A DNA stretch of 52,154 nucleotides, taken from assembly GCA_017522105.1 (NCBI GenBank), contig JAFXAA010000037.1:1-52154 (forward strand). The letters run 5' to 3'. Position numbers and translations under genes: made by a program. A model generated the notes under the pieces. That model worked only from the letters and a program-made list of their open reading frames with translations, had not been told where the DNA came from and ran no database searches. This document shows positions 49,922 to 52,154 of this stretch, piece by piece. The first letter of the stretch is position 1. Every line of letters begins with the position of its first letter. This DNA is from Bacteroidales bacterium (GTDB lineage: Bacteria; Bacteroidota; Bacteroidia; Bacteroidales; P3).

Positions 49922-51418
49922 ATGAAACACGTCTACACCCTGCTCCTCGCCGTCGTCATGATGGCCCCCGGCGTGCTGCGCGCGCAGTCCGCAAGCACAG
50001 AACTGACCAACCTTGTCGTCTTCGTCCGCTTTGCCGACGACGCCGAGATTACACACCCTTTCGACTCCATCGACGCCATGTTCAACTCGCGCCGGGAGGG
50101 CTACTACAGCGTCTACAACTACTACGACGCCATGACCTACGGCCGCATCCACTACAACACGGTCTACACCTCCAACGTGCAGAACGGCGTCATCGTCTCC
50201 TACCGCGACACCCTGCCGCGCGGCGCCTTCCAGCCGTGGAGCGAGACGAACCCCATCGGATACCAGTTTGAGATCCCCTTTATGGGCGTCTGCATGTTCG
50301 AGGCACAGCTGCTGGCACGCATACTGGACTATGTGGATTCCATGCACTTGGTGCCTGACAGCGTGGTGCTTGACGGCGACGGCGACGGCTATATCGACAA
50401 CGTGAGCTTCGTCGTCAAGGGCGGCGTCGGCGCCTGGGCCTCGCTGCTGTGGCCGCACATGGAGTACTTCCCACACGACTCCATCGACCACCCCGTCACC
50501 GTCAACGGCATGCGCCCCAACACGTTCAACTTCGAGTTCGAGGGCGCTGGCGAGGACTACTTCAACGCCGGCGTCTTCTGCCACGAGATGGGCCACTCGC
50601 TCGGTCTGCCCGACCTCTACCACTATACCAACTATCCCAACGTGTCGCCTGCCGGCTACTGGGACATCATGAGCTCCAACGCCCTCGGTCCCAACCACAC
50701 CGCCGCCATCTACAAGCACAAACTCCTCCATGTCTGCGACGCCCCCATCGAGATCACCGCCGACGGCGACTACACGCTGCTCAGCGTAGGCTCCAGCCCA
50801 TCGCGCAACTGCTACTACATACGCTCGTCCGAAGACACTAACCAGTGGTTCACCTTCGAGTACCGCAACAGCGGCGACCCCTTCGAGCAGGGCCTTATGG
50901 GCAGCGGCCTGCTGGCGGCGCGCTGGGTGGACAGCATTCCGCTGGACTACAGCGGCTCCTTCGCCAACGCCTTCTTCGACGGCGGCAATCGTGTGCACCA
51001 GTACTGGCTCTTCAGGCCCGGCAGCGAAAGCGACACCGTGCAGGGTTCTGTGTTCTTTGCCAACTTCGGCCAGTCGGGGAACGGCACCTCCTTCGGCCCG
51101 ACGACCAATCCGCACCCCTACCGCACCGACGGCACGCCGGAGACCAGCTTCGAGCTCACCAACATCTACGACCACGGCGACTCGTTGACCTTCCACGTCC
51201 ACTTCCTCGGCACCCAGGGCATCGGCAGCGTGGCAGAGGTTGACGACGTCAGGGTCTACACCCGCGACGGCAACATCATGGTCCTCGGCGCCGACAGCGA
51301 GCAGGTGCAGGTCTTCGACGTCATGGGCCGCCGCGTGGCCCCGCGCGACCTGCGCTCGGGCGTCTACGTCGTCAAAGTCGGCAACCGTGCCGCCCGCAAG
51401 GTTGTGGTGACAAGATAG
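49922..51418 (+). CDS. M6 family metalloprotease with T9SS type A C-terminal domain
   Basis: 498 residues with a signal peptide (LLLAVVMMAPGVLRAQ). The zinc site is HEMGHSLGLPDLY (about residue 220) and the Met-turn is WDIMSS, matching M6. The last ~75 residues (VRVYTRDGNIMVLGADSEQVQVFDVMGRRVAPRDLRSGVYVVKVGNRAARKVVVTR region) carry the beta-sandwich pattern of a type A T9SS sorting domain. It is therefore most likely secreted to the surface or medium as a zinc endopeptidase. The start ATG is the first with a signal peptide. A long terminator hairpin follows. Confidence 0.9.
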   Translation: MKHVYTLLLAVVMMAPGVLRAQSASTELTNLVVFVRFADDAEITHPFDSIDAMFNSRREGYYSVYNYYDAMTYGRIHYNTVYTSNVQNGVIVSYRDTLPRGAFQPWSETNPIGYQFEIPFMGVCMFEAQLLARILDYVDSMHLVPDSVVLDGDGDGYIDNVSFVVKGGVGAWASLLWPHMEYFPHDSIDHPVTVNGMRPNTFNFEFEGAGEDYFNAGVFCHEMGHSLGLPDLYHYTNYPNVSPAGYWDIMSSNALGPNHTAAIYKHKLLHVCDAPIEITADGDYTLLSVGSSPSRNCYYIRSSEDTNQWFTFEYRNSGDPFEQGLMGSGLLAARWVDSIPLDYSGSFANAFFDGGNRVHQYWLFRPGSESDTVQGSVFFANFGQSGNGTSFGPTTNPHPYRTDGTPETSFELTNIYDHGDSLTFHVHFLGTQGIGSVAEVDDVRVYTRDGNIMVLGADSEQVQVFDVMGRRVAPRDLRSGVYVVKVGNRAARKVVVTR

Positions 51419-51449
51419 GCCAGTCATCCCCTGACTGCCATTTTGTCAG

Positions 51450-51487
51450 CATCCGTGTCAGTCTCGGCAGACTGGCACGGATGTTGT
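51450..51487 (+). terminator. Terminator hairpin after the M6 protease gene
   Basis: CATCCGTGTCAGTCT and AGACTGGCACGGATG pair around CGGC (one mismatch) and are followed by TTGTTGT. Confidence 0.8.
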
Positions 51488-51510
51488 TGTCATGAGGGTG
51501 TCGCTAAAGA

Positions 51511-51548
51511 CCTAGGACGCCTGGAAACCCCGGAAATCCTAGAAACCC
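51511..51548. repeat. 9-bp degenerate tandem repeat upstream of dnaK
   Basis: CCTAGGACG, CCTGGAAAC, CCCGGAAAT and CCTAGAAAC follow one another exactly at 9-bp steps, ending about 34 bp before the dnaK ATG. It lies inside the probable dnaK leader. A heat-shock operator such as CIRCE is not present. Confidence 0.7.
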
Positions 51549-51581
51549 AAACAAGCAAACAAAAAAAGAAAGGAAAACAAT

Positions 51582-52154
51582 ATGAGCAAAATCATCGGAA
51601 TCGACCTCGGCACAACCAACAGCTGTGTGAGCGTCATGGAAGGTAACGAACCCGTAGTTATCGCTAACAGCGAGGGCAACCGCACCACCCCCAGCGTGGT
51701 GGGCTTCCTCGAGAACGGCGACCGCAAGGTGGGCGACCCCGCCAAGCGTCAGGCCATCACCAACCCCCACAACACCGTCTATAGCATCAAGCGCTTCATG
51801 GGCGAGAGCTATGACCAGGTGACCAAGGAGATTGAGGCTGTGCCCTACAAGGTGGTGCGCGGCAACAACAACACCCCCTGCGTCGACATCAACGGCCGCC
51901 AGTACACCCCGCAGGAGATCAGCGCCATCGTGCTGCAGAAGATGAAGAAGACCGCCGAAGACTACCTGGGTCAGGAAGTCACCGAGGCCGTCATCACCGT
52001 CCCTGCCTACTTCAACGACAGCCAGCGTCAGGCTACCAAAGAGGCTGGCGAAATCGCCGGCCTTAAGGTGCGCCGTATCGTCAACGAGCCTACGGCCGCA
52101 GCTCTGGCCTACGGTCTGGACAAGAAGAACCAGGATATGACTGTGGCCGTCTTC
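51582..52154 (+). CDS. dnaK: Molecular chaperone DnaK (Hsp70), N-terminal part (cut by window edge)
   Basis: 191 codons are open to the window end. [18 protein letters not shown] is the Hsp70 phosphate-1 motif. [19 protein letters not shown] and [14 protein letters not shown] are further nucleotide-binding signatures. The A-rich leader AAAGGAAAACAAT carries a weak ribosome-binding site. This is the ATPase domain of the general chaperone; the substrate-binding domain lies outside the window. Confidence 0.98.
   Translation, partial: MSKIIGIDLGTTNSCVSVMEGNEPVVIANSEGNRTTPSVVGFLENGDRKVGDPAKRQAITNPHNTVYSIKRFMGESYDQVTKEIEAVPYKVVRGNNNTPCVDINGRQYTPQEISAIVLQKMKKTAEDYLGQEVTEAVITVPAYFNDSQRQATKEAGEIAGLKVRRIVNEPTAAALAYGLDKKNQDMTVAVF

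Noticed and set aside
51488-51581. CIRCE or other known heat-shock operator before dnaK; also tested before htpG
   Set aside because: No TTAGCACTC-N9-GAGTGCTAA-like inverted repeat occurs in either leader.

Overview
The window is a chromosomal segment of a GC-rich member of the Bacteroidales (Bacteroidota). The evidence is the promoter type (TTTG, about 19-21 bases, then TAnnTTTG; at least eight good examples), GH97 alpha-glucosidases, a BamD / omega-like / CoaBC cluster, a HU-domain/SPOR protein, an M6 protease with a type IX secretion (T9SS) C-terminal domain, and lipoproteins of a type common in gut Bacteroidales. I cannot name a genus. No tRNA, rRNA, transposase, phage gene or CRISPR array was seen.

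Layout. (1) 1-4092, minus strand: an sstT-like amino-acid symporter followed by two tandem GH97 genes, the second cut by the window edge. (2) 4331-12425, plus strand: a 2,573-residue cyclic beta-1,2-glucan synthase-like protein, translationally coupled to a small TIGR04076-like protein. (3) 12629-14428, minus strand: an EamA transporter and a flavin-reductase-like lipoprotein. (4) 14434-16560: a structured non-coding RNA, an AT-rich two-gene island (PH-domain membrane protein and small membrane protein) between 11-bp direct repeats, a tandem array of palindromes, and an AraC-type HTH protein. (5) 16581-25003, minus strand: htpG, then mgtC-like, rsmI, yebC, trmB, the HU/SPOR protein, kdsB and a deoxynucleoside kinase. 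(6) 25451-29331, plus strand: nadC, yihY-like, an RlmL-like methyltransferase and a C-terminally short queG. (7) 29340-32702: a second structured RNA, a lipoprotein and a TonB-dependent receptor. (8) 32696-40487, minus strand: a B12-type radical SAM protein, a DUF2130 protein, a secreted C1 peptidase, and the bamD / omega / coaBC / lytic transglycosylase operon. (9) 40846-47369, plus strand: a beta-barrel protein with a metallophosphoesterase lipoprotein, then guaA, a LysM/periplasmic-binding protein, lpxC and lpxA. (10) 47371-49545, minus strand: thioesterase, HAD phosphatase, rfbB. (11) 49922-52154, plus strand: the M6 protease and the 5' part of dnaK.

How it fits together. Much of the set serves the cell envelope: LpxC and LpxA (lipid A), KdsB (Kdo), RfbB (nucleotide sugar for surface polysaccharide), BamD (outer-membrane assembly), a lytic transglycosylase, SPOR and LysM proteins, a TonB receptor and a glucan synthase. 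The rest is mostly translation and RNA modification (RsmI, TrmB, RlmL-like, QueG), cofactor synthesis (NadC, CoaBC), nucleotide metabolism (GuaA, dNK) and chaperones (HtpG, DnaK).

The most unusual content is non-coding. Families of degenerate short-period repeats (7, 9 and 11 bp), mostly arranged as long inverted repeats, fill many intergenic gaps. Some lie in frame inside the GH97 and glucan synthase genes, where three of them share an 11-nt loop core (two copies exact, one degenerate). Three large near-identical palindromes carry the same 5-nt loop in opposite orientations.
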